Positions 44,051-56,057 of a stretch of 64,000 nt of DNA are shown in pieces. Within the stretch, counting starts at the first letter, position 1; every line of letters starts with the position of its first letter. Position numbers and translations under genes: made by a program. Source of the DNA: Maea johnstoni (Eukaryota > Annelida > Polychaeta > Spionida > Magelonidae); assembly GCA_963942565.1 (NCBI GenBank), contig OZ012684.1, positions 70,360,169 through 70,424,168 on the forward strand, given 5' to 3'. The notes under the pieces were generated by a model, which was not told the DNA's origin, did no database searches, and saw only the letters and a list, made by a program, of their open reading frames with translations.

Positions 44051-44737
44051 ACTTTCTATCATGGCATAGTTCTCGGCAGAACCTCATGAAGGATAAATTT
44101 GAGGAATTCAAAAGCAGCACCAAGACAAACAGGATGAGCACTGTGGGAGAGAAAGATACTGAAATCATTATTTAAGTCTACACCCTGCATCCTTTGCTCT
44201 GATTGCCATCACCACCCATTCCTCAAGTTGTGACTCAATATAGAGTATACAAGTGAAGATTGGCAAAGGCTTTAAAACAGAACACTTGCTGAATGATGAT
44301 GAAAACCTCATAAACAATGGTGCAGAGACATCTGTGTTTGATGGTAAATATAGAGGCAACATTCCATTCAACTATTGAGTAAGTGCAGTTGTCTTGAAGG
44401 CACTATTTCTGTAGGATTGTTCCCTCTCATTGTACAGATCTATTTTGAAGTATGGCAGTGGGAATATTTTCACCAGGAAATGTCTACAGGTTGTATTTTT
44501 TAACAGATGGACTACTATGTTCTGTGTGGAAGATAATTGGGAAGAAAGGGTTGGATGCAGGAGATTATTTGATTAAAATGGGTATAGTGCCTTGGTACTA
44601 GGGTACAGCTATTATAACTTTGAATGTTACCACGTTGCATTCATTGCTTAATAAGTTGTATGCTTGTCGTTTCCAAAGGTCGCTGCGCATTGTCTATGAA
44701 TAAAAGAGCATAACTTGTTGACCGTATATTTATATAC

Positions 44738-44841
<104 letters not shown>

Positions 44842-45486
44842 ACATATAAGGTAAGCTAAGTAAAAGCTTACATGGTTGTGACTGCATTGTAATTTGCTGC
44901 TCTACTACATGGCTGCTAAAGAGGCATCAGTTCTGCATGTGGCTTTGACGCCTCAATTCAAGTTTATTCTCATTGCTTTAAGAATACTTCTACCAGACTT
45001 TCATGAGCAATGTATTCATTAACATTGATAATGTATTCAAGGGTGTTTGGAAGATTTCAGTGATCAAGTCGTTGAGGCCTTTGTCTTGGTCTCATATTGA
45101 GGCCAATTACTCCTTCATATCTGGAGTGCCCACAGTCTTACGACATTGACTGTCCAAAAATTGATGTAATATGTTGACAGGATTGCTGCATCCAAAAATA
45201 ATAGTATCTGTCAGTACTATATTACTCAAAATATTGTCACAAAGTCAAGATATTCCTAAATGTGTTAGGCTTTGTGGGCACTCCAGATAAGAATGGGTTC
45301 ATGTATGTATTTCTGCCACATATAGTTACTGATGCATATTCCGTAATAAATCTTGCTGGGTAATTTGTGGGCTACTGCATATTGACATTTAAATGCCATA
45401 TGCTATAACTCAAGGTGCAGTATTATTGAGCTACTTGTATATAAACAATACAAATGCATGCATACATATATACATATATATGTATG

Positions 45487-45488
<2 letters not shown>

Positions 45489-45573
<85 letters not shown>
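45489..45573. repeat. (TA)n microsatellite 2
   Basis: About 85 bases of TA, bordered by TATG/TGTA repeats and about 660 bases after the first. Both could extrude cruciforms. Confidence 0.98.
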
Positions 45574-45585
<12 letters not shown>

Positions 45586-45997
45586 TATATGTATGTGTTT
45601 GTGTTATTAAGGAATGTATTCATGCATGTATATGTACTACGTATATATGTATACTTAAAAATGATTGCCAATTATTGGGCATGCTATTTTGTACCAAGAT
45701 AGCTAATGGTTGCTAAGTATTGATAACAATTATCAAACATGCCATTGCTATTTGATTCTTAAATGAAAAGGGTTGCTTTAAGCTTTATATTAAACCTGGA
45801 GGCATCTCGTCATTTCACTTGTCATAAAGTATTCTTTGATTGAGGGATCTGTGAGAGGATGGGAGAAATTGTAAGATATGTATAGGATTCATATTATCAT
45901 AAACAGGGTTTTTGTTAAGGATCTATATAAGAATATTTCAACTGCTTCAGTGTCATATCCAGCGGGTACAATCTATTTCTTGCCATTAAGTACTATA

Positions 45998-46172
45998 TTT
46001 GTCTGAATAAGCGCACAGATCCCAAATAACCGCTCAAAAGAACGCAAAACGCACAAGTTCTGGGCGGCCATGTATTGTTGCCATGGGGTGCAGCTAATCG
46101 GAAGATCGCCAATACCCCTTCTAGGGATTTTTTTCCTTATTTGCTACTCGCATGTGTGCTTATTCAGACTAA
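45998..46172. mobile_element. TA-flanked MITE (Tc1/mariner-like)
   Basis: The inverted ends are TTTGTCTGAATAAGCGCACA and TTAGTCTGAATAAGCACACA, with TA on both sides. It is 175 bp long. Confidence 0.75.
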
Positions 46173-46310
46173 TACATTAGTTGAGTTCTACTATGACTGC
46201 AATTAGAAGGATTAGCAATAATGCAAGCTCTTTTTATAAGCATGGTTTGCTATTATTTTGATTGGATCCTTTTAGATGTATGGCAATGTCACATGTGTGT
46301 GTTGAATTAA

Positions 46311-46513
46311 CCCATTTGTGCCTGTGACTGCCAAAACCGCCATACCATTTTGATGACATCTCTCTGATGTTTTTGAAAATATTTGAAGGAGAGTTTTCAC
46401 CAAAACTATTTACTACTTTCCTTGAAATATTTTGTGAATTTATGTAAAGGTATTTTCAAAGGTATGACAGGTCCAAATGACATTTGTTAAGTAGATCTCA
46501 CAGCATGAATGGG
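46311..46513. mobile_element. TTAA-flanked MITE, family 2 (CCCATTCATGCC)
   Basis: TTAA at 46307-46310, then CCCATTTGTGCCTGTGACTG. The right end GCATGAATGGG is followed by TTAT. The interior shows the family core, AAAATATTTGAAGGAGA then TTCCTTGAAATATTTTG. This is one of the best preserved copies. Confidence 0.75.
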
Positions 46514-49015
46514 TTATTATCCTTGACATAAATTTAGTCTAGATTTCATGAAAGGAAATCACTTATTTTATAGTTGTTTAGTGAGCACATTGTATGAAAG
46601 AGGAATAACTTGCAGACTGGTAGAGCTTACTTTTGGGGCTTAGTTCTGTTTGATGAATTTCATTCCTAGCAATCCGGGTTGGGATGAGCCTTGGTTAGAT
46701 CTCTTTATTTTTGCAACGTTTCAGTTACTATAGGTTAAGTTTAACTATGATTAAAGGTAGCAGTGCTTCATCAGAGAATTTATTTATTCGGTTTCGTGTT
46801 AGGCATTATGTCATATTAGCTATGATATTTTCACCGTCAACTCATAATCGATTATCCTGTCAATTGGATAAGCCAGTTAATCGCTAATTTAACGTCTGGT
46901 TTTGATGATTGATTGCAATTTTATAAGATCATTTATTTTTTTGAAGTTTTTTTTCAAAAGAATTGCATCTTGAATTAGGCTGTTGAACATTTCCACTCAT
47001 GATATGCCCAGAGGGCCCTGAGCCGGCCTCATAATGTATTTTATAAAAAAGTATTGTTATAAAGGAGGATATTTTTGTGTAAAAAAATGAAAGAAGGCGT
47101 CAGAATTGGGTATATCCCCATATCCATATGTTAGTAATGTATTCACACTATCTGGGATAACCTCGGCACTGGTATTGAGTGGTGCAGGGTTAATTGTTGG
47201 ATGGTGAAGTAAGATAGCCTCTTTAGGAAAGTTGAGCTTGGGTTTAACCAGGTACTTCCAGTACCATTGGTGTGCAGCTTGCGGGTTTTTATAGCAGGAC
47301 TGCATGTACCAAGCATATCTCAAGAAATGTATATATGCAGGGCAAACCAAATATGTTATTTTATAGCTATCCCTTATACACATATTAACCCATATTTGGT
47401 AGACTTTGTGTGGTAGGTTAAGCAAGTAGGTGCTCCTTTTATGCATGTTACTGGATGGCTTTTGATGGTTTCAGTTTACTCAGAGATCAGTATATTAATA
47501 TACAGACTGCTTCCCCATAAGGGGGAAAGGGACAGTCTCTTCAGATATATCATTGCACATAATGACACTTTCTGTTATTCATGTAGGGTTACAAATGCAC
47601 TACTCAGTGGTCTTAACTCTTCTGGTAGTCAGAAATACTACCAAAACTGGGGAGATGAGATATACAATTTCCTCAAGTGGCTGTAAGGATAAATTGTGCA
47701 GTTCTATTGGTTACATTAACCAGTGTATCAGCAAATCACGCCAGCAGCCTTTTCTGTTACCATGCATGGGAATTCAAGGTATGATTGGGATCTAAACTCA
47801 ATTGATATGGACTCCCACTTTTCAACAGAATGCTAGAGGGTAATTCTGGGATATAAAAATGAACACCACAATACTGGCACTGAGCCAGCAAGGAAAGTTA
47901 TGGCATGTAATACGCTTATCATAAGAGGATATAAATATGTTTATCCGAAAGTATATCCAAGGTATTGGCAAACATTATATCATTCCTCAAGTATATTCGA
48001 GGAATTGGCAAACACAATATTAATCCCTTACTGTATCAAAGGTTTCAGCAAATGCAGTATTATTGCATAAAATATACCCAAGGTATTGACTGACACATTG
48101 CTTCTAGTCATTATTATGCATGCTTGTCAACTTACCAATCTATTTATACATGTAAAAAAGTATGGTCATTGGTCACATATCTGGGATATTTAAGTATAAC
48201 TAGTGGAACAGGACCTTATTCCGAGTAGGAATGATAATTTAAGTTTAAGTTTTTCTTTCTCATACTAAGAGAAGTGGTTGAGATCTATTGATCATGACAA
48301 AAATCTGTGTTTTCCTCACTGGGAGTAGCTGTTTGGATAAACTACGCAAACTATTGAGCATATTTCAGTCTTTCATATCTTTCTCTGGGCATACCTCGAC
48401 CAGGCTGTTACATAGCAATGTACAATTACACAAGCCTCTATAAAATACTAAGGTATGAAGGTCAATCTTGAATCCTTGGGTAAATTTTGAGTGTTGACCA
48501 ACTTGGATATGTTGATATCATCTAGCCCTTTGTAAGCAAGTCCAATTGATACTCTAAGCAATGTGTAACCCTACTTAATTATGCCTGTTAAAAGGAGCTC
48601 GGTGGTCTTAAAGCAACAGGAATTATTTTGAAAAATAATGCATAACATATGTGATAAATTTCATGCAAGGTTGTTTCTCCTATGAAGGAACGTAGCATAA
48701 ATTGAGAATTTTCTCTCAATTTACCATGGATTTTATTGATATCATTTATAATAATATCTGTAGTTGTAAGACTGCCCAGGCGTCGTAGGTGTAAGAGGGT
48801 CATACTGCAACTCTTGTGAACTTCCTGTATCAGGAGGGACTCAGGGTGGGGTTGAACTGCCTTCTTTCTGTTCTATTATACATGGTTATTATTGACCATT
48901 TATCTTTGAATCTCTCGCAATACATGACAATAAGTCATTCACTGACTTTTGGATGTTTGTCCTTTATAAGTATGACCTTTTGTCTATTTTCGATTTATGT
49001 AGTACAAGTCAGTAG

Positions 49016-49327
49016 CAGGGTCTTAGCCGATATTTGGAAACAGGGTGTCCAAATAGAGGTTTCATAGACTTTTGCGTGTCCAAAGTGTGGTACAAAAAAC
49101 ATACTACTAATAAGATAGACCCTATACCTTTACAGATTTTGCTTTTTTAGGCCAGATACTGCTTTGTGTGTCTTATAAAAGAGACACTACAGCTTCTACA
49201 TCTTCTATCTTCTAAGAAAAGTCATCTTCAGCAAATTCTGTCATAAAATTTTGGGTGTCCAATCTGTCAAAAAACAGTGTTCTGCGTGTCCAAATGACAC
49301 GCTGGACGCATTACGGCTAAGCCCCTG
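49016..49327. mobile_element. hAT-type non-autonomous element, perfect 8 bp TSD
   Basis: The ends are CAGGGTCTTAGCCG and (inverted) CAGGGGCTTAGCCG, flanked by GTCAGTAG at 49008-49015 and 49328-49335. It is 312 bp and non-coding. The perfect duplication suggests a fairly young insertion. Confidence 0.88.
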
Positions 49328-50312
49328 GTCAGTAGTTGTATAAACTTCTGGGATGTTTTAGTCTCAAAAGTATTAAAGATTTCATATTGTTTTCAAAAGA
49401 AATTAGGTTTATGTAAAGATGCCATGAGCCCATTGTTACCCACAGTGCCCATTTATCTGACCAACTCTTGAGAAATGTTGTAAGATAATAACTATGGATG
49501 TATTTAGATATATTGATAAGAAATGTATGGCACATGAAACAAGATGGTTCCTATAATATAACTTATATCTGCATGCAACATGACAATTTATTGTAGTGAC
49601 TCCTCACATGCCCATCATATTTGAATAGCTGAGAATACCTCGGAATTTCTGGGGTTTTGCTAGGATTTCCATATATGCTCATAGAGTAGAAATACCATGA
49701 CCCTGTCAGTGAATTGATTTCCAGGCAACTGTCATATCATATCAAGTATATCATTGCTTGTTTGTATATAGAAAGCATCATCCTTAGTAATGTGTACCCA
49801 AATCACCCTGTTGTCAAAATAAATGTTATACAACAATACTAGTAGTTTGGTTTGTTTGTTTGGAGTAGTACGTTTTTTGAGTCATGCTGGTGCCCTAAAT
49901 GTACTATATTGATCTTATTGCTATCAAGGTTGTCCACTTAGCTTCAAAGCTGAAATCAAACAAATTTAGTGGCGTGGAAATATACAAATGTGCACATTAA
50001 GTCGCATAAAGTTAATGGAATCAGTGCATTTATGATATTCTCAAGTCCATGAATGAGATTCACAAAAGTGATGGTTGTTCAAATATATTTACTGAATCTA
50101 CGCCAAAAATAATAAATTTTATTTATATCAAGTGTTCCTGTGTGGATGTATTTGGTTTGGTTTCTGCTAGTCTTGGAATAGAAATGTACTCATATTTGAC
50201 ACCAACTCAAATACCATTAACCCTTAAATGACCAGAGTTCTGGAAAACTGCCATCATATGATGCCTTTGAAAGTAACTTAGCTGTTGAGATAGATTCCTC
50301 CTTCAAACGCTT

Positions 50313-50328
50313 CCCCCCCCCCCCCCCC
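50313..50328 (+). repeat. Poly(C) run
   Basis: Sixteen consecutive C. Runs this long are rare in such AT-rich DNA. A 19-base run follows at 53094-53112. Confidence 0.95.
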
Positions 50329-50925
50329 AAATGCTTTGGTGAATAAGATTATCCCAAATGAGGTAAGCCATATATATGTATGTATATATATATATATGTA
50401 TGTGTGTGTATGCAGGTATGTACATGTATATATTTATGGTCAGCTAATGATATGAGGAAGCATAATCTTTAAGCTTGGTTCCTGTTTTAAATATAAACAA
50501 ACCAAGCTTTGGTGAGCTGCCAGTCAAAGAAAAGCAGTACAACAATTGAAGTTCAAGATCCTGCCTTAAGTACTCGCGCCAGAATAAACACTGGCTGAAA
50601 GAGACAGGATGGTTTAACATTAGTGCATACACATAGCAGCCATTATTGATTGGTTCCAACCTAGGTGCCTTACTTGTACTTAGCAATGAGTGCATATCTG
50701 GGTTCATATGGATTGGCTTGTTGCCATTCCAACGTTTCCATTGCTCATCTGAGAGACAGAACCAGAGAGAAAAGGCCCATTTAAAACAAAGGTCTGAATA
50801 TGATACTGTAGTGAAAGTTGTTCAAATCAGTGATGTGAATGAATGATGACTGGGCTATGCCTTCGGATGGCAATGCTCACTCGGGGTAGACAATCGTGTT
50901 AGCCACCCCACAGGGATGTCATATT

Positions 50926-51215
50926 TGTATATTAGTCATCAAGCCATATTTGGCAGGCATATTCGTCATCAGGGATTATTTATCAAGTGTATTGGTCATC
51001 AAGACATACTAATTGGTCTTCGAAGCATATTGGTCAAGCATTTGATCAAGTCATTGCTCAAGCATACTTGTTATCAATGCATACTAGTATTGATAAAGTA
51101 TATTGGACATGGGCATACTAGTATTGGTAAAAAAGACACATTAGTCATCATGGCATGGTGGTCAAGCATATTGGTCATCAAGGCATGTTTGTCATCTTGG
51201 GACATTGGTCAAGCA
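50926..51215 (+). repeat. Minisatellite of ~17-20 bp units in the palindrome spacer
   Basis: Variable repeats of a TATTGGTCATCAAGRCA-like unit, with many copies but strong divergence. It has no coding meaning: the open frame through it simply reads the repeat. Confidence 0.8.
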
Positions 51216-51519
51216 TAATAATCATCCAATGTGCCCCATATTTGTCATGAGGCTACACAGTCACCATTCATTCACATCCTTTGTTTTGAACTACATCACT
51301 ACTACATAGCCAGATCTGTGTGTAGTTGGGACTTTTCTCTCTAGTGCTGTCTCTCAGATGCGCTATAGAAATGTTGGAATGGCAACAGCTAATCTGAGTG
51401 CACTCGGGTCTTTACAAGCCAATCCACATGACCCCAGATGCAGTCATTGCTAAGTACAAGTAATGCACCGAGGTTAGAACCAATCAATATTGTCTGCAAT
51501 GTGTACTCACTAATGTTAA

Positions 51520-51722
51520 CCCTTATGCTGCTAATGCCTAATTTGGCCAATACAAAATTATTCAAACATCTTTAGAATGACTGAAACCCTGCCACATGGG
51601 CACTCATCTGAGAGTACTCGGCAAGAGCTATCCAATGAATACCAACACGACAGGGTTTAGATGTTTTTCAAAAATATTTTCATCCTCGCTCTTTGGATGA
51701 CAGTAGCCTTAGTATTGGAGGG
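51520..51722. mobile_element. TTAA-flanked MITE, family 1, copy C (inside the palindrome arm)
   Basis: CCCTTATGCTGCTAATG to GTATTGGAGGG, with TTAA at 51516-51519 and 51723-51726. The opposite palindrome arm retains the unfilled site (TTAA at 50614-50617) with the same flanks, AATG and ACCATCC. This directly shows duplication of TTAA on insertion. Confidence 0.93.
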
Positions 51723-53093
51723 TTAAACCATCCGGTATGTTTTCTGGCAGTGTTTATTCTGGCACAAGTATTTTAGGCAGGATCTTGAACTTAAATCGGT
51801 GTACTGGTTTTCTCTGACTGGCAGCTCACCTTAGAGCAATGGGTGTCTGTGCAAAATGTAAACAAGAATTCCTTGAAAATCTTGTCATTTTTCTGAGAAA
51901 ATCCCAGGAATTATTTGGTATTAACCCATTTATTTGTATTGGTACATACCCGTTTGGTTTATGAGATTAACCCATTGTTAACCCATCTAGAGTAACTCTA
52001 AAGAATGAAATAGTTAGATTGGAACATACATGTACCTCATCACATGTGGTGATAACTGAAAGTATTTGGATTGGGATTGTTAAACTTTGACAGTAACGAC
52101 GATGGTAAATGTGGACAGGTGGACAAGCTCACACTGATACAATCACAAGGTGGCAAATTAGCACCAAATCAAAACACAAAATCTCCCGAGGGAAAAATAA
52201 GTGTATCATAAGACTGCTTAGATATTCCAATACCATTTGACAGGAGGTAAACAAATAGATGACGAATTCCATGTGCAGTAATGCTTATTATTTTAAAATT
52301 TCAAACTGTCGCCTCATATGCTCAAGAAAAAGTAATTGGACATGATACAAATATAACAAGCCAGATAAGATCAGCATTCTATGGTAAGAATCTCTTAGAA
52401 CTGTTTTGGTCTTTCATGATATAACTCTTGTTAAAATGCAAATTGTTATTTTGCTCAGACATCCTGATGCCAATTAGCAATTGCGAATTGGCCAACATCG
52501 AGTGAATTATTTTGTTTTGCTATCATAGAAAATAAAGATTTGTCTGAGTGGCAGAATCTAGACTAGTGTTCCCACGCAGGCATACATGTGTATGTGGCAT
52601 TTGAAGGGTTAAATATATTGACTTGAGGTGGCACATGGGGTTGATGTGTGAACATAGGGCCATTTTAAGATTTTTACATATTTTAAAGCTTATCTTTATA
52701 ATCAGACCAAATTTGCCTGTCTAAGCCATCACTGAGCTAAGTATGAGACCACTATCTCACATTGGCTTGTAATCATCAGCGCTGAAGAACTTCTACTTCT
52801 GGGGTACTGATACTGTGCGACAGAATATCAATATTAGGGGAGCTCTTTGGCATGATCAAAATATTCATATTTCTCCACATAGCAGATTATTTGAGATGTT
52901 GGCTAGATATAGACGTCAGCAGAATGGACACCTCCAGGCAAAGTAAGATGGGTAAGGAACAAGACGAATGTTTGGATGAGACGAAATTGTTGATGCGAGC
53001 GAGAGGAATGCTTAAGCCTATGATTTCAGATGTGGAGTTCGAGATTTTAGTCTTTGCTTCATTTTTTTTTATCAAAGCCTTGGCAAAATTCTT

Positions 53094-53112
53094 CCCCCCC
53101 CCCCCCCCCCCC
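53094..53112 (+). repeat. Poly(C) run
   Basis: Nineteen consecutive C. An open frame running into it (52852-53115) would end in a proline run and is not credible as a gene. Confidence 0.95.
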
Positions 53113-53547
53113 TGATAGCAGGAAATACTGCCTAAATTTGAAATCACCAATCATGATACACTTCCACACTTTATATTATACACTTTCATTTTTTAAGTGG
53201 GTTAACGCCTGATCAGTGTAGATCATATTAGGTCAGGGGAGTTATCTTTTATTTAGTTCTGCTGGGGTTTTATTAACCCACACCGAGTGCAGTGAAATGG
53301 TCTGACAACTTCATTGATACCTTATAAAAATGCTTTGGCACAAATAACCAGAAGTGCAATGCCATTGCATTATGTTGTCCAAACAGGCATGTGACAGGAA
53401 AAGCACTAATTATCTCATAGCCTCAGGACTATAATAGGCTTGCACTGAGACGGAGTACACCTAAGATTCGTACACACCCTGATAAACATAATCTGCATGG
53501 AATTTTCTAAGAATGTTAATTGGCCTTATATGGCTTCCAAGGAAACT

Positions 53548-53737
53548 ATCTGGCTAATTTGGTCAATACAAAATGATGCAAAAAACCTGAAAAATGACTG
53601 AAACCATGACATGAGGGTACTCTAAGAGTACTCAGCGAGAGCTACCTAATGCATACCAACATGACAGGGTTTGAATGGTTTTCAAAGATCTTTGCATCAT
53701 TGTGCTTTGGATGAGAGTAGCCTCAGCATTGGAAGGG
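53548..53737. mobile_element. MITE family 1, copy D (left end lost)
   Basis: Matches copies A-C from the TGGCTAATTTGGTCAATAC landmark to the end CAGCATTGGAAGGG, followed by TTTA in place of TTAA. The first ~15 bases are not recognisable. Confidence 0.75.
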
Positions 53738-54507
53738 TTTACCTCTCGAACTCTGTGTACCCCCCATAGGGCATTCAGGTTCCGCGAAGCCTCTGCATTC
53801 ATTTTGTTAATACCCAAAGCAGGCTGTGGTCTTGCTTGTATAAGCTTCATAAGCATTACATCTATGGATTCATGCCAATGCATCTTGAGGTCTGATTGAA
53901 GGAGGGTAATTGATAAACACTGAAACCCTAATTCTCTCAAATGCATAAATTTGATTAGCTTTCGTGAGTAATCGGGAATTTTACTTAGGGTCGGGAATTT
54001 TTTTACAGGCAAAATCCTTAATATTTTTAGCAACTTTTCATTCTTCCGTTTAGTTCAAAACTATCTAAAATTAACATCTGTATGGTGTGCTTTCCAAATC
54101 CCATTTTGTATATGATACCTTTATCATGCACAGGATAAAATCGACACAAGGACGATAGCCATTTAGGGAGCTTATATAGAGCAGTACATTCTTCGAGAGA
54201 TGAAAGAAAAGACAATGGAACAAAACAAAGAACAAACACAAGGCATCTTTCAGGAACTTTTTACAAAATAGTGATTTATTCCTCAAGACTTAGCTGACTG
54301 ACTGATTGACAATCAAATTACACAATAATCGAGTCACCTGCACTCAGCAGCAGCAGGGACTTACCCAAGTATCTCCTCCGACCTCTTGCGAGTACTCTTA
54401 GTCTGATTCAAAGCCCTGTAAGGTAGCTAGGCAGACTCTACAGGCCTAGGGGCACTAGGAAGAAAGCGGAGAGAGATGGCAGGGGCCAGTTGCACAAAGG
54501 AGCTTAA

Positions 54508-54668
54508 CCAATTCAAGACTGTAGTGCCAGAAATGCCAAAGCATGAAATGTGGATCCGGACCCAAGTCATGATTCCTCTTCAAATATTTTGTGAATTGAC
54601 TTTTAATTCCAAAGTTATTATCTAAAGTATCATAGGTCCAGATGCCACTTGTACTGTGTATTTGTGGG
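54508..54668. mobile_element. MITE family 2 copy, degraded
   Basis: TTAA at 54504-54507, then CCAATTCAAGACTGTAGTGC. It keeps the CTTCAAATATTTTGTGAATTG core and CAGATGCCACTTGTACTG. The right end TGTGGG is followed by TTAG. Confidence 0.6.
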
Positions 54669-55044
54669 TTAGATACTATTTGTTGACGCTGTTTTCCTAA
54701 GACAAGACTTTAACTAAATGAGTGGCCTGTAGAAATACAAAACTCTTTGACAATAAATGGGTACTACAAATTTCTGACTGAATTTTGCCTATTTTGTATT
54801 GCAAAAGAATTCTGAGTCAGAAAAAATTCAAGTCGAAAGGAATTTGAGCCAGCATTGTTACACCTTAATTGTAATGCTGCTCATGTCATATTAGCCTTGG
54901 TATAAATGTTCATTGCTACAGCATTGTTAAAATTAAAGCTTACGTGCTTTTAGGGCCCAGATGAACTGAGAGGTATAATATTCAAAGATTTTTTCATGAT
55001 TCAAGAATGCAAAGCTTTCATCAAAGTCCTTGATATTTCACAGC

Positions 55045-55050
55045 TTTATT
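55045..55050 (-). terminator. Candidate poly(A) signal for CNOT2
   Basis: AATAAA on the minus strand, about 765 bases past the CNOT2 stop. Another minus-strand AATAAA lies near 54275. Neither is confirmed. Confidence 0.3.
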
Positions 55051-55459
55051 ATCAAAATATTTGGGCAAGTGAGACAACAAGGCCATACATGATTTGTAAA
55101 GATTGTGTCTAAACCTGTTTGTGCAATCAGGCCCCAGTACCCTTCAGAAGATTACAGCCAGACTTGTTTTTGCATCACTGGGTTTTACTATTAGATTGGT
55201 TGCGATTTGCTTCTGAACACTAATTGACCCTGCCCTCACTAGGGGGCAGGAGGCCGCAGGACAGACCAGAATAAACTGCAACCAAAGCTGGATTAAATGC
55301 AGGAACTGGTATACTGATGCTTACTACCATTGGACAATTTCCATAGCCCTTGCAAGTATGACTTGTATGATTACCATACATTATCTCAATTACTGTTGCT
55401 ATAGAAGTGCTGCAATAGTAGTAAACTAAAGAAACCAAGATTGTGTTTAACGGAATATA

Positions 55460-55590
55460 TTTTCTAAAAATATTTGAAGGCGAAATGTTAATCAGAAACC
55501 AACATACATCTCTCCTTCAAATATTTTCAAAATTTATCAAAGTTTTTTTTTAAATTGTCAAAAAATCTAAAGATCCAGAAGACCCATGTC
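55460..55590. mobile_element. MITE family 2 fragment in the CNOT2 3' flank
   Basis: Keeps the inverted core AAATATTTGAAGGCG … CTCCTTCAAATATTTTC and an AGATCCAGAAGACCC relative of the family's GATCCAGATGAC. The ends are not recognisable. Confidence 0.5.
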
Positions 55591-55813
55591 AAGGAGATCT
55601 GCGGAGATAAAATTGTCAATGGGAGTTAAACATAAGAAATCCAGCAATAATCTAAGAGCATGCCCCAGTGATGCAAAGCGAGTGCAGGGTCCCCATCACA
55701 AGCCTGCAATACCATACACTTCAACCCTGTCAGCAGCCTCCCCAGGTTTGTCCAGCCTGACTAGACAACAAGCATCGGTCAATGGTGGCACTAGTAGTGC
55801 TAGCATTCACTAA

Positions 55814-56057
55814 TCAGTGGGCCAGGACCGTGTTAGGCTGGTTAGGATTGTGATGTAATGCGGCAGGCAGGTGTGGCTTCTCTTCCAGCTTGTCGTACTC
55901 CAGGTAGAACTCCTTGGCCACCTTCCGCCAGTTTGTGGCGTCGAAGAAGTAGTACGTCCCCCGCTCGTACGTGTTTGTCTTCATGACCGGCTCCATGCCC
56001 GGCGCTCGCGTTATCCACACCCGATCGTCCTTGTGATACCGCCAGTCACGATTGTAT
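55814..56057 (-). CDS. CNOT2: CNOT2 last coding exon (NOT box end)
   Basis: Encodes YNRDWRYHKDDRVWITRAPG, TNTYERGTYYFFDATNWRKV and EFYLEYDKLEEKPHLP, then a short divergent end finishing LAH before TGA. Acceptor is ACTTCCAG. This is the NOT-box that dimerises with CNOT3. Confidence 0.97.

Larger units (their letters stand above)
50511..51830. repeat. Large palindrome with minisatellite spacer
   Basis: The left arm 50511-50775 and right arm 51332-51830 are inverted copies. Shared landmarks are TTGCTAAGTACAAGTAA, GGAACCAATCAAT or its near match, and CAGGATCTTGAACTT. The right arm carries MITE copy C and about 27 extra bases near 51380-51407. Subtracting both leaves 265 bases, equal to the left arm. 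The ~556 bp spacer is mostly a minisatellite. Confidence 0.88.

Noticed and set aside
47057-47446. A 129-codon minus-strand open frame with HQWYWKYLVKPKLNFPKEA
   Set aside because: The peptide looks superficially ordered but matches no family I know and has no neighbouring exon structure. Left as intergenic.
50926-51215. Regular repeats as a possible CRISPR array
   Set aside because: Units are diverged, spacers are not unique and of constant length, and this is a eukaryotic genome. It is a minisatellite.
52852-53115. An 87-codon plus-strand frame ending in a proline run
   Set aside because: The proline run is the poly(C) tract and the rest has no signature.
53632-54033. A 133-codon minus-strand frame
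   Set aside because: It runs through MITE family 1 copy D, so it is a reading of transposon DNA.
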